Source of the DNA: Rhodopseudomonas palustris
GTDB taxonomy: Bacteria > Pseudomonadota > Alphaproteobacteria > Rhizobiales > Xanthobacteraceae
Reading direction: 5' to 3'
Length of the DNA: 64,000 nt
Assembly (NCBI RefSeq): GCF_007005445.1
Contig: NZ_CP041387.1
Coordinates: 3,435,001 to 3,499,000 of the forward strand
This document shows, piece by piece, positions 8,173-17,033 of the stretch (positions are counted from its first letter, which is position 1; every line of letters begins with the position of its first letter). The notes beneath the pieces are model-generated. The model was given only the letters and a program-made list of their open reading frames with translations, was not told the DNA's origin and did not search any database. A program made the translations under genes and the position numbers.

Positions 8173-10824
8173 CTATTTCCGGCTGAGAATTTCGTCGATG
8201 CGGCGTGCATAGCGCCGGCCGCACGCCTGCAGGCTGTAATTATCGAGCATGTTCTGTCGCGCGCGCTCCACCTTGGCGGCCGCAATGTTCGGATCGTCGA
8301 ACAGCGCCTTCATGTGCGCGGCCGCGATTTCGGTCGATGGCTCGAACCACTCCTGGTCGTTCCAGAAGATGTACTGATCTTCGAGCACCGGGATGACGTG
8401 CCCATCAACGATGAAGGCGGTGTCCTCGGTGCAGAAGTCGCGATTGCCGCTGTAGTTCGACGCGATCACCGGCGTCCGCAGCAGCATCGCCTCGGCCATG
8501 ATGCGGCCGAACCCTTCGGAGCGGTGCAACGAGACCAGCGCATCGGCGGACTCGATCAGTTGCATCACCCGGGCCCGATCCCAGGTCTCGTAGATCAGAT
8601 TGATCCGGGGATCTTCCGCCGCAAACATCTTCAGCGCGAGCAGGATCGGGTTGCGGTCGGCATTCATCGCCTTGATGGTCAGACCGACATCGTGGCGCTC
8701 GCCCTTCGGGAACGCCTGCTGAAACGCCCGTATGGTGCCGAGCGGGTTCTTTCGTGCGAAATACGAAAACCCGTCGAACACGAAGACGAAGTTGAAGCGG
8801 TCGCGCGGAAGCTCCGGAACAGCGTCACGCCCAGGCAGCGTCGAGGCGTCGACCGTCACCGGGAGCGGCATGTGAATGACGGGCTTCGAGGTCACCGGTA
8901 ACAGGCTGTCGACGATGAAGCGGGTCGAGGACCAGATTTCATCGACGATCAGGTGTGGCAGCGAGACCCGTCGCGGCCAGCGCGGCAGTTCCCAAGGCCA
9001 GTAGCCGATCACATGGTCCGCGGCGAATCCTCCGAGCCCCTCGAACTGCTGCTCGGCCAGCATGTCGAAGGCCGAGAATGCGAAAATCCGGATTTGCGCG
9101 TCCTGAAGATCGGGCCGAATATAGGGCTCGAACTTCTCGGCCGCCTTATTCGGGCCCGGAAGCCACCTCCTGGTATGAAACAGGCTGAGACTCAGCGAGG
9201 TTTCCTGCTGCAGACTCTCGAACACAGTTCGCGCGTCTTCGCCCTGGCCGCTTTCCGCACGCGGAAAGCCGACGATTTCAACCTCGACCCGCTGACGCCC
9301 GGCTGTGGCTGCTCTCGACTCGATCCCGGGGTGCACGCGCAGGTTTTGCGCCTTGTATCCGACCCGGTAGATGTACTGGCGTTGCTCGCTCCACCACCAG
9401 GACACGTGCCCCGACGACGATTGCGGGAGCGGCTCGTCCGACTGGATCTGCCGGGCGATCCTGCACAGCTCTTCATCAAGCTCCTTCACCTCACCCCGGT
9501 GGATGCGGAAGGTCTCTTCGAACCCGGTCAGGCGCCCCGACGACCACAGCCCCAACAGGCTTTCGAAGAAGTTCAGCCTCCCGGCAGACGAAGACAGGTC
9601 ATAGCCTAACGCAGGCTGCTCATCGCGCAGCCGTAGAAGCGCATTGGTGATCGGAACGTCGACATCCTGCACATAGGCCAGCGTCGGCGCGAACAGATAT
9701 TCCCGCTCGAGAATCGCGAACGCGACATGTTCGACGCGGCCGCCCTTGTCCCACCAGGACAGAAAAGCCGACCGGCCGTGCGGTGTCGCCAGATCGAAGG
9801 CTTCGCCCAGCCGGGGCTCAGTTCGGTGGAGCCGGGCGAGATATCCCGGGATCTCTGCCGGCGCCGCGCCCGACAGCGCTCCGAAATTCGCCTCGAACCA
9901 GAACGCTCGAACTATCCGCACGAGATGAAGCTTCGCGCCGAGCAAGCCAGGGCGCGCCGCCAAATTTCGCGCGGCCCGCAACCACCAGCCGAACACCGTG
10001 GCGTCGGGCAGCCCCTCGTCGTCTTCGATCAGGACCAGTTCCGAACGGATGCCGATGGCCGCCTGCGCGATAGCCGGATGCAGGGTCTTCTCACCGCAAT
10101 AGGTCGTCCCGGAACCAAGCTCGGTCGGCCGCAGCCAGCCCAGGAATATCCGCAATGCCAGACGATATTCCAGCAAACCGGATCTGAGGAACCAGGAGAC
10201 GAAATTGAGATACCCTTCGTCTGTTCCGACATCGAAGGTTGCCCGCAGTTCGGCGCGGGCATCGTAAATCAAGCCGAGCAGCCGCAACGGCGGGAGCGCC
10301 CCATCCTGCGGCCATTCCGGAATAACCGATGTTGCGTAGGCGGCGATGCGTTCGAACAATCCCGGAGCAAGCGCGGGATGAGTTTCCAGGATACGCTCGA
10401 TATTCGCGATCCAGTACTGGAAATGCTCGGGACGTTTCCGGCTCAGCGCCAGCGAGGCCGGCAAGGCGACCCGGAAACGTTCGGCTGTGAATTCGCGTTC
10501 GCAGACGAAGAACTGCACGAGCCAGTCGTAAGGGAGACGATCCTCATTTGCGATGTCCTGATCGATGCAGAAAGGACCGCGGTCGAGCAGATAGGCGGCG
10601 GTCAACGCATCCACTTCGGTCGAACTCGACTCGATTGCGGTCAACCACCAGGCGAGCAGGACATCGGCGTCCGCAGCCGAACGCATCGGCACTCTTTGAT
10701 GAAAATCCGGCCCCGCCGACTGCCACTTCAGCAACAGAGATTTAGGAAGCCCGAACCCCAGAGAGCAATCCGGATACGCGCTATCGGGCCGCGACAGCTC
10801 TTCCGACAGTTGGTCGACATTCAT
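8173..10824 (-). CDS. Large glycosyltransferase, GT4 domain with a repeat-bearing N-terminal half
   Basis: 883 residues, more than twice the usual GT4 size. The last 240 or so residues form a GT4 donor domain (FVFDGFSYFARKNPLG, then SEGFGRIMAEAML with E-x7-E). The N-terminal 450 residues are not a recognised enzyme. They contain a recurring motif (Asp-hydrophobic, then Gly-Arg/Tyr, Phe, Ser/Glu, aromatic) at about 198-216, 344-362 and 409-430, with related Trp-rich segments near 50-60 and 275-282. These look like helical repeats that could bind glycan or partners. Similar multi-domain transferases occur in O-antigen and exopolysaccharide loci. Transcribed alone, convergent with the preceding gene. 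Confidence 0.8.
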   Translation of the reverse strand: MNVDQLSEELSRPDSAYPDCSLGFGLPKSLLLKWQSAGPDFHQRVPMRSAADADVLLAWWLTAIESSSTEVDALTAAYLLDRGPFCIDQDIANEDRLPYDWLVQFFVCEREFTAERFRVALPASLALSRKRPEHFQYWIANIERILETHPALAPGLFERIAAYATSVIPEWPQDGALPPLRLLGLIYDARAELRATFDVGTDEGYLNFVSWFLRSGLLEYRLALRIFLGWLRPTELGSGTTYCGEKTLHPAIAQAAIGIRSELVLIEDDEGLPDATVFGWWLRAARNLAARPGLLGAKLHLVRIVRAFWFEANFGALSGAAPAEIPGYLARLHRTEPRLGEAFDLATPHGRSAFLSWWDKGGRVEHVAFAILEREYLFAPTLAYVQDVDVPITNALLRLRDEQPALGYDLSSSAGRLNFFESLLGLWSSGRLTGFEETFRIHRGEVKELDEELCRIARQIQSDEPLPQSSSGHVSWWWSEQRQYIYRVGYKAQNLRVHPGIESRAATAGRQRVEVEIVGFPRAESGQGEDARTVFESLQQETSLSLSLFHTRRWLPGPNKAAEKFEPYIRPDLQDAQIRIFAFSAFDMLAEQQFEGLGGFAADHVIGYWPWELPRWPRRVSLPHLIVDEIWSSTRFIVDSLLPVTSKPVIHMPLPVTVDASTLPGRDAVPELPRDRFNFVFVFDGFSYFARKNPLGTIRAFQQAFPKGERHDVGLTIKAMNADRNPILLALKMFAAEDPRINLIYETWDRARVMQLIESADALVSLHRSEGFGRIMAEAMLLRTPVIASNYSGNRDFCTEDTAFIVDGHVIPVLEDQYIFWNDQEWFEPSTEIAAAHMKALFDDPNIAAAKVERARQNMLDNYSLQACGRRYARRIDEILSRK

Positions 10825-11119
10825 CGGGTTGATCCGAAAGCATCAGCGCTTCATTGCTAAAGACGTTCAGCGTATTTGGCAAACCGGCGATGTGCGATCT
10901 GAGGTGACGTCGCACCGGTCTGCCGCGTGCGCGCGGCGTCGGATCGGGCCGGGGCCCCGATTCGCATCCACTATGGATCATCCATATGGAAAAATGAAAC
11001 TTTTCGCTCCGATCGGGACGAGGACCGAGCTTTCCAAGCACCGATTGCGGTTGCTCCCGCAGGTCGAAATCCGTATGACGGGCCCTCCACATCGCCAGTG
11101 CCCCACGAGGATACCCCGG

Positions 11120-12097
11120 ATGAGCGACCCACGGGTATTGATCACCACTTATCCCGAGGCGTTTCTGCACCGCGGCGGCGGTGAGTTCGAAATCGTCGAG
11201 CTTGCCAACAATCTCCGTCTGCTCGGCTTCAGGGTCGATCTCTACGGTCCGAATTCGCAGCCGATCTCGTTCTACGACACGGTCCTGCATTTCTCGGTCG
11301 TCGAATCCGGAATGAACCTGTTTCGGGCGCTCAAGAGTTCCGCAAAGCGCATCGTGCTGGTCCCCAACCTGTGGTGGATCGGGCAACCGAGCGACCACGA
11401 CAGGGCGAATGCCGAAGAGTTTTTCCGCCTCGCCGACCAGATCGTCTTCAAATCGACGGCGGAGCGCGACAACGTCAGCCGCTATGCAGGGTTTCCGGAT
11501 TACAAGGCCGTGCTCTGTCCATGGGGCGTCGACCGTTGCTACGCCGAGCCCGCCGACCCAGGGTTGTTCAAATCGCATCATCAACTCGATCGATACATCC
11601 TGTGGCTGGGCATCATCGAGGAGCGCAAGAATCAGTTGACGGCCATTCATGCGCTGCGTGACAGCAAGGTGCCGCTCGTGCTGGTCGGAGACTATCGCGA
11701 CCGGCATTATTACGAGGCCTGCCGGCGCAGCGCTCCGTCGCACTTCAGATTCATCCCGCACATCCAGCCGAAATCCGAAATGCTGCGATCGGCGTTGCAG
11801 AATTGCGACGTCTATCTCGAGGCTTCGCTCGAGCCGGCTGGAATGTCGGCGATGGAAGCCTATCTGGCCGGTCGGCCGATCGTGGTGTCGGAGGGAGACT
11901 GGACCACGGAGCATTTCGGCGACGAGGTGATCGCGATCGATCCGAAGTCCGAGGAAGCGATTGCGGAGGGCGTCAGGCGGGCGTTGAGCGGGAACTCACC
12001 ATCGGCCCGCACGCGCCGCATCAATCTACGGAATTTGCTTCCGGAGAACCTGGAGCCTCTCGGTCGAGTGCTCGCCGGCGGCCGGGGGCGCTCATGA
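11120..12097 (+). CDS. Glycosyltransferase family 4
   Basis: 325 residues from the ATG at 11120 (MSDPRVLITTYPEAFLHRGGGE). The frame is open further upstream, but those residues are low-complexity and unlike the family. The donor domain is visible as YILWLGIIEERKNQ and the E-x7-E-type segment SLEPAGMSAMEAYL. It is a paralogue of the gene at 3676-4650, with matching TYPxAF and GGGE segments and the same length. It is followed 49 bases later by the sugar-phosphate cyclase gene on the same strand, so the two may be co-expressed. Confidence 0.82.
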   Translation: MSDPRVLITTYPEAFLHRGGGEFEIVELANNLRLLGFRVDLYGPNSQPISFYDTVLHFSVVESGMNLFRALKSSAKRIVLVPNLWWIGQPSDHDRANAEEFFRLADQIVFKSTAERDNVSRYAGFPDYKAVLCPWGVDRCYAEPADPGLFKSHHQLDRYILWLGIIEERKNQLTAIHALRDSKVPLVLVGDYRDRHYYEACRRSAPSHFRFIPHIQPKSEMLRSALQNCDVYLEASLEPAGMSAMEAYLAGRPIVVSEGDWTTEHFGDEVIAIDPKSEEAIAEGVRRALSGNSPSARTRRINLRNLLPENLEPLGRVLAGGRGRS

Positions 12098-12146
12098 ACC
12101 TCCCGCATCGCCGCCCACGAGCGTCCTCTCAATCCAGCTCGAGTCG

Positions 12147-13307
12147 ATGAAAATGGAACATCCGCCTTCCGACGTTTCGCTCGCATCGAGCTTCCGTGCG
12201 GACAATCACATGAACACCCGGGTTCTGGTGGCACAAAACGGCCTCTGGAATCTCGATAGTCTCGGCGTTCTCGACAATGTGCGGAAGGACTCCAAGCACC
12301 TTCTGATTACCGACAAGAACGTCGAAAAGCTCTATCTACGTCCGGTTCTGGAAAGCATCGAACGGAGCGGGCGCCTCGTCCGGACGATCGTCGTGCCGCC
12401 GGAAGAATCGTCGAAGAGCTTCGAGGTGTATGCACGCCTGGTACAAACCGCGCTCGACTACGGCATCGACAAGTACTCCGTGATCTTCAGCCTGGGCGGA
12501 GGATTGGTGAACAATCTCGCAGGCTTTCTCGCCTCGACCTTGTATCGCGGAATCGGACTGATCCATCTGCCGACGAGCCTGCTCGCCCAGGTCGACGCCG
12601 CGATCGATTTCAAGCAGGCTCTCAACTTCAGTCACGGCAAGAACCTGATCGGCAGCTTCTATCCCGCGTCCAACGTGCTGATCGATCCGATCGCGTTGCG
12701 GACGCTGAACCCGCGCCTGATCCGGTGCGGGCTCGCGGAATCGATGAAGCACGCGCTGTGCCAGGACAGCGACTTCCTCAACTACATCATGTCCCACCAC
12801 AATCATCTGAGCGAACTCGACTTCTTGACGGAGACGGTGGTTCGTTCGGTGAAGCTCAAGCTCGAAATGATGGCGCCGAGCCTGCATTCCGATCGCGAAG
12901 AGGTGGTCAAGCAGTACGGACATGCGGTCGGGCATGCGGTCGAACACCTCTCGGGAGGCGAAATCTACCACGGCGAAGCGATCTCGATCGGAATGTGCGT
13001 TTCGGCGGAGATCGGACGGCTGCTGGGCGTCACCGACGAAGAGACCGTCGACATTCACTACCGTTCGCTGGCGATGCTCGGCCTGCCGACCACGGTCCCG
13101 TACGAATTCTCGCTCGGCGACATCTGGGAAAAGGTTCGCTACGACAAGCACTTCTTCCGGGACCGCGCCTATGTCGGGCTGCTGCGGACGGTCGGAGTTC
13201 CGAGCAACAGCGGCGAGGACGGACTGCACGGGCACTGGGTGTCGCGTGAGGTGCTGTTCGAAGCGATCGAAGTCAATCGACGCGCGGGCCTGCGATCCGC
13301 CTACTAG
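12147..13307 (+). CDS. Sugar-phosphate cyclase (2-deoxy-scyllo-inosose synthase-like / dehydroquinate synthase superfamily)
   Basis: 386 residues. The superfamily folds a sugar phosphate into a carbocycle using NAD+ and a divalent metal. Visible are the NAD loop GGG at 117-119, RGIGLIHLPT, the substrate-binding K156 in FKQALN, GKNLIGSFYP, the metal ligand E198 in GLAES with K201, H259 and H263 in the YGHAVGH helix, and metal ligand H275 in YHGE. The KQALN...GKN...YP pattern matches aminoglycoside 2-deoxy-scyllo-inosose synthases rather than dehydroquinate synthase, which has GGKTAVN and YQP there. The residue three before H259 is Gln256; dehydroquinate synthases have Asn there and inosose synthases have Glu. 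This may therefore be a separate subgroup with its own product. Its place in a glycan locus suggests a cyclitol or carbocyclic sugar. The alternative is a second, divergent AroB. Confidence 0.75.
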   Translation: MKMEHPPSDVSLASSFRADNHMNTRVLVAQNGLWNLDSLGVLDNVRKDSKHLLITDKNVEKLYLRPVLESIERSGRLVRTIVVPPEESSKSFEVYARLVQTALDYGIDKYSVIFSLGGGLVNNLAGFLASTLYRGIGLIHLPTSLLAQVDAAIDFKQALNFSHGKNLIGSFYPASNVLIDPIALRTLNPRLIRCGLAESMKHALCQDSDFLNYIMSHHNHLSELDFLTETVVRSVKLKLEMMAPSLHSDREEVVKQYGHAVGHAVEHLSGGEIYHGEAISIGMCVSAEIGRLLGVTDEETVDIHYRSLAMLGLPTTVPYEFSLGDIWEKVRYDKHFFRDRAYVGLLRTVGVPSNSGEDGLHGHWVSREVLFEAIEVNRRAGLRSAY

Positions 13308-13574
13308 ACGCCCTAGCGCCTCGGCTTCATAGGGCCCGCACGGCACGTCAACTGCCGTCCGTCACAACGGGCGCTACTTTACGTCAGCACTGTGACGGTC
13401 ACGCGCCGACGTAACCGCATTGGCCGGAGCCCCCCTGAATCCGCACCCGTTTTTTGGACTTGATATTAGAACTAATTAAAGGACAGATGGACCATTGATT
13501 CCGGCTGTGATAAGCACTGCGTTGAAATTCATTCTCCCCTCGACGGCCCTTCAGCCGCATTGAATTGGTCAGAA
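13308..13574 (+). promoter_or_regulatory. Spacer with an AT-rich promoter-like patch
   Basis: The 267-base gap ahead of the tandem GT2 gene has a locally low-GC segment at about 13449-13482 (tttttggacttgatattag and aactaattaaa) in GC-rich surroundings. This suggests a promoter for the 13575-18599 gene run. No exact -35/-10 spacing fits well. I see no gene in it. Confidence 0.3.
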
Positions 13575-15233
13575 ATGTCCACCGCGAAGACAACCGCTCG
13601 TCACGACGCATCTGACCCGTACATCTGTTTGATCAGCATTCTGGTACCCGTCTACAACACGCCACCGGACGTCCTCGACGCGACGATCCAGTCGGTGCTC
13701 GCGCAGACCTTTTCCGACTGGGAACTTTGTATTTGCGACGACTGCTCGACGGACCCGCAAACCCTGTCTGTGCTCGACAGCTACAAGGGCACCGACCGAC
13801 GGATCAAGATCGTGCGGGCTCCGACAAATCTCAACATTTCCCGCGCGACGAATCTCTGCGCCGAGATAGCGACCGGCGAGTTCGTCGGATTCCTCGATCA
13901 TGACGACGTCCTGGAGCCTGACGCGCTCGCGGAAGTCGCGGCCGTGCTTCAGCGCGACGCGGACGTTGACGTGCTCTACACCGACGAAGACAAGCTAGAA
14001 CCCGACGGCAGCCTGACCGAGCCCTACTTCAAGCCCGACTGGTCGCCCGAGCATCTGACTTCGGTGATGTATGTGCTGCATTTCACCGTCGTCCGGAAGA
14101 GCCTGTTCTTCGACGTCGGGATGTTGCGGCACGAATTCGCCGGTGCGCAGGACTACGATCTCGCGCTTCGGGTGTGCGGTCGTGCCCGCAAGATCGTGCA
14201 TATTCCGAAGATTCTGTATCACTGGCGCAAGATCCCCGGTTCGGCCGCAGCTGCGGTCGACGCCAAGCCGGCCGCGCTGATCAACGCGCGGGCGGCGCTG
14301 CTGGACTATGCGCGGCAGCGCGATCCCGAAGCCACCGTCGACCTCGGCCAACTGCACGGACTGTTTCGTCTCAACTGGAGCGCGGGACGCCGACCCGATC
14401 CGGTGACATTGCTGATCCTGACGGATTCGCGGCGTCGCGACGTTCCTGGCCGCGGCGACATTCTGATGGTCGATCACTTCATCGACAGCATCTTCGAAAA
14501 ATCCACCTTCCGCGCATTCAAGATCGTGGTGGTCGACAACGGCAATCTGCCCGCCGATATCCGCGCCAAGTTCGAGAAGCTGGGCGTACGTGTCCACTCC
14601 TACGCATTCGAGCCGCCGTTCAACTTCTCCAACAAGGCCAATTTCTCGATCGACAAGGTCGAGACCGAGGACGTCATCATTCTGAACGACGATCTCGAAG
14701 TGATCAGCCCGGATTGGATCGAGGCGCTGCTCGGCTTCTCACGCCAGCCCGAGATCGGTGCGGTGGGCTGCCGTCTGCGCTTCGCCGACGATCGGATCCA
14801 GCACGCCGGGATCGCGCTCGGATTGACCTCGCCCTGTGGTCATATCTTCTACAACCGTCCCGCCGACGCGCCGGGCTATCTCGGCTTCACTCATCTGGTC
14901 AGAAACTACTCTGCCGTGACGGGCGCGGTGCTTGCGACCACGATGTCCAAGCTGCGCGAGGTCGGCGGTTTCGACGAGAATCTGAGAATCGACTACAACG
15001 ATATCGATCTGTGCCTTCGACTCGGCGAGAAGGGATACCGTATCGTCTATACGCCCCATGCCGAGCTCTACCATTTCGAGCGAAGTTCTTCGGCCAGAAA
15101 CGCGCCGGATGACAGCGACACCGCCAATTTCGTTGCGAGGTGGAAGGGGGTGCTACAGCGGGATCCCCACATGAATCCGAATTTCGTTGGCGATCGCGAA
15201 AAGCTCTCCGACAACCTCGATCTGATCTTCTAG
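13575..15233 (+). CDS. Tandem-domain glycosyltransferase family 2
   Basis: 552 residues from the ATG at 13575; a TTG five codons earlier is also possible. Two GT-A modules are visible. The first (about residues 15-260) has SILVPVYNTP, CDDCSTD, the DHDD metal/nucleotide motif and TDEDK. The second (about 275-530) starts around TLLILTDSRR and has VVVDNG, ILNDDLEV and DYNDIDLCLR. Such twin GT2 proteins commonly act as bifunctional transferases, often rhamnosyltransferases, in O-antigen or exopolysaccharide assembly. It heads a four-gene plus-strand run ending at 18599. Confidence 0.88.
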   Translation: MSTAKTTARHDASDPYICLISILVPVYNTPPDVLDATIQSVLAQTFSDWELCICDDCSTDPQTLSVLDSYKGTDRRIKIVRAPTNLNISRATNLCAEIATGEFVGFLDHDDVLEPDALAEVAAVLQRDADVDVLYTDEDKLEPDGSLTEPYFKPDWSPEHLTSVMYVLHFTVVRKSLFFDVGMLRHEFAGAQDYDLALRVCGRARKIVHIPKILYHWRKIPGSAAAAVDAKPAALINARAALLDYARQRDPEATVDLGQLHGLFRLNWSAGRRPDPVTLLILTDSRRRDVPGRGDILMVDHFIDSIFEKSTFRAFKIVVVDNGNLPADIRAKFEKLGVRVHSYAFEPPFNFSNKANFSIDKVETEDVIILNDDLEVISPDWIEALLGFSRQPEIGAVGCRLRFADDRIQHAGIALGLTSPCGHIFYNRPADAPGYLGFTHLVRNYSAVTGAVLATTMSKLREVGGFDENLRIDYNDIDLCLRLGEKGYRIVYTPHAELYHFERSSSARNAPDDSDTANFVARWKGVLQRDPHMNPNFVGDREKLSDNLDLIF

Positions 15234-15255
15234 CTGCGTTTCAGAGTGGAAAGAG

Positions 15256-16905
15256 ATGCCTGAGACGGATATCGCCGCTTCCGACCAAGCCGAAATCGCC
15301 AAGGTCGCGGAGCGCTGGAGCGATCACACCCGAAATTGTGCAGAAGGCAGCGACGAGCGGTCGGCGATCGCGCGTTCCGGTCTGTTCGACGGCGAGTTCT
15401 ATCTTGCAGCCTACTCCGACGTGAAGGCGGCCGGCATCGATCCGCTTCAGCACTATGTCGAGTATGGCGCGCGCGAGATGCGCGCACCCAACCCATGGTT
15501 CGATCCGAACTACTATCGCTCCCAGTTTGTCGACTTCCCCCGCTCGACGAATCCCCTGCTCCACTACGCGCAGGAGGGAGAGCGCCTCGGTTTCAAGCCC
15601 CATCCGAAGTTCGACCCGCGACGCTACCAGACGCTCTATCCGGTGGTCTCGGGGGCGAAGGTTCCGCCGCTCTGGCATTTTCTGAACTTCGGCTCGATGG
15701 ATCACATGGAGGCGCGGCGCTACACGCCGCCGCGCCGCATCGATCCGGTGAAGCCGGCGCTGCGCAAATGGACACGCCCGACCTCCGTTCCATTGGGAGT
15801 GAATTTCGTCTCGCCGCTGTCCCGGATTTCCGGGCTCGGCGTCAGCGCACGCGGTTTCGTCGACGCCCTGCAGACGGCCGATATCCCTGTTCATCTGATC
15901 GAATGGACCGAGGGTTTCGAACATCAGGAGACTGTCGACAGCGGCCTGAAGGGCGTCGCTGAGCTTCAGCCGATCAACCTAATTCATATGAACGCCGACA
16001 TCTTCCATCTGGTGTCGAACGGGCTGAGACAGACGGGCGTTCTCAGCCCCGACCGCTACAATATCGGGATCTGGTATTGGGAGCTCGCCGCATTCCGTCA
16101 CGAGTGGATGCCGTGGGTCGCGCTGCTCGACGAGATCTGGTGCGCATCGTCGTTCAATGCCCGCTCCGTCGATGTCGTCTCGGCGCGACCGGTGAATCTG
16201 CTCAGGCCTGCGGTGGTTCCGCCGGTGGCGCCCGGCCAATTCTCCCGATCGCATTTCGGGCTGAACGAAGACAGCCTGGTGTTCTTCTACAATTGCGATC
16301 TGTCGAGCCGAATCGATCGCAAGAATCCGGAGGCGCTCGCGCGCGCCTTCCGTGAGGAGTTCGGCGACGATCCGCGCTATCAGCTCGTGCTGAAAATCGG
16401 CATGGCCGACCGCCATCCCAACTCCACGCGTCGGGTGGCGAGTGCCACCGGCGGTGCGACCAACATCCTCCTGATGGACCGCACGCTGACAGACCCGGAA
16501 CTGGCCGACCTGCTGCATCACACGTTCGCTTACGTTTCGCCGCATCGCTCCGAGGGGCTCGGACTGACGATCATCGAGGCGATGCTGAGCGGCTGCCCGG
16601 TGATCGCCACGCCTTACGGCGGGGCGGCTGATTTTGTCGTCGATGGCGTCGCGAGGCCGCTGGCCCACCGGCTGACCGAGATCGAGGTCACCGACGAACC
16701 CTACCGACGCGGCTGCGTTTGGGCCGATCCGATCGTGGCCGACATCCGCCGCGCGATGCGCGAGCTGGCCGATGCTCCCGACGCCGCCCGTGCGCTCGGT
16801 CAGCGGGGGAAGGCGCACGCCGAGGCGCTGTTTTCGCGCGAAGCCACGTCGCGGGCGGTCCGCACCCGGCTGGACGAGATCTGGCGAACGCACACCGCCG
16901 GCTGA
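15256..16905 (+). CDS. Glycosyltransferase family 4 with three N-terminal FD-Y repeats
   Basis: 549 residues. Residues 42-72, 80-108 and 117-146 are three copies of a 30-residue repeat: F-D, three residues, Y, a variable stretch, then P-L/L-x-H-Y/F-x-x-x-G. This repeat is known from large bacterial glycosyltransferases and probably mediates binding. The rest is a GT4 enzyme (NFVSPLSRISGLGVSARGF, GIWYWELAAF, and HRSEGLGLTIIEAML with the E-x7-E signature). The GGAAAGAG run before the ATG serves as ribosome site, 22 bases after the tandem GT2 gene, so the two are probably co-transcribed. Confidence 0.87.
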   Translation: MPETDIAASDQAEIAKVAERWSDHTRNCAEGSDERSAIARSGLFDGEFYLAAYSDVKAAGIDPLQHYVEYGAREMRAPNPWFDPNYYRSQFVDFPRSTNPLLHYAQEGERLGFKPHPKFDPRRYQTLYPVVSGAKVPPLWHFLNFGSMDHMEARRYTPPRRIDPVKPALRKWTRPTSVPLGVNFVSPLSRISGLGVSARGFVDALQTADIPVHLIEWTEGFEHQETVDSGLKGVAELQPINLIHMNADIFHLVSNGLRQTGVLSPDRYNIGIWYWELAAFRHEWMPWVALLDEIWCASSFNARSVDVVSARPVNLLRPAVVPPVAPGQFSRSHFGLNEDSLVFFYNCDLSSRIDRKNPEALARAFREEFGDDPRYQLVLKIGMADRHPNSTRRVASATGGATNILLMDRTLTDPELADLLHHTFAYVSPHRSEGLGLTIIEAMLSGCPVIATPYGGAADFVVDGVARPLAHRLTEIEVTDEPYRRGCVWADPIVADIRRAMRELADAPDAARALGQRGKAHAEALFSREATSRAVRTRLDEIWRTHTAG

Positions 16906-17033
16906 CGATCTCACCTGGTGGATCGCTCCCCGCACCGGATACCGTCTGGATCGCGGGCGCAATCGACGATTGCCGCAGGATCGATTGCCTCATATATTTT
17001 CAGCATCATCCAACTGAGATAGCTGGGAAATCT

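Noticed and set aside
12147-13307. Calling the cyclase a housekeeping AroB
   Set aside because: The KQALN/GKNLIGSFYP pattern and Gln256 do not fit dehydroquinate synthase, and no shikimate genes are nearby.
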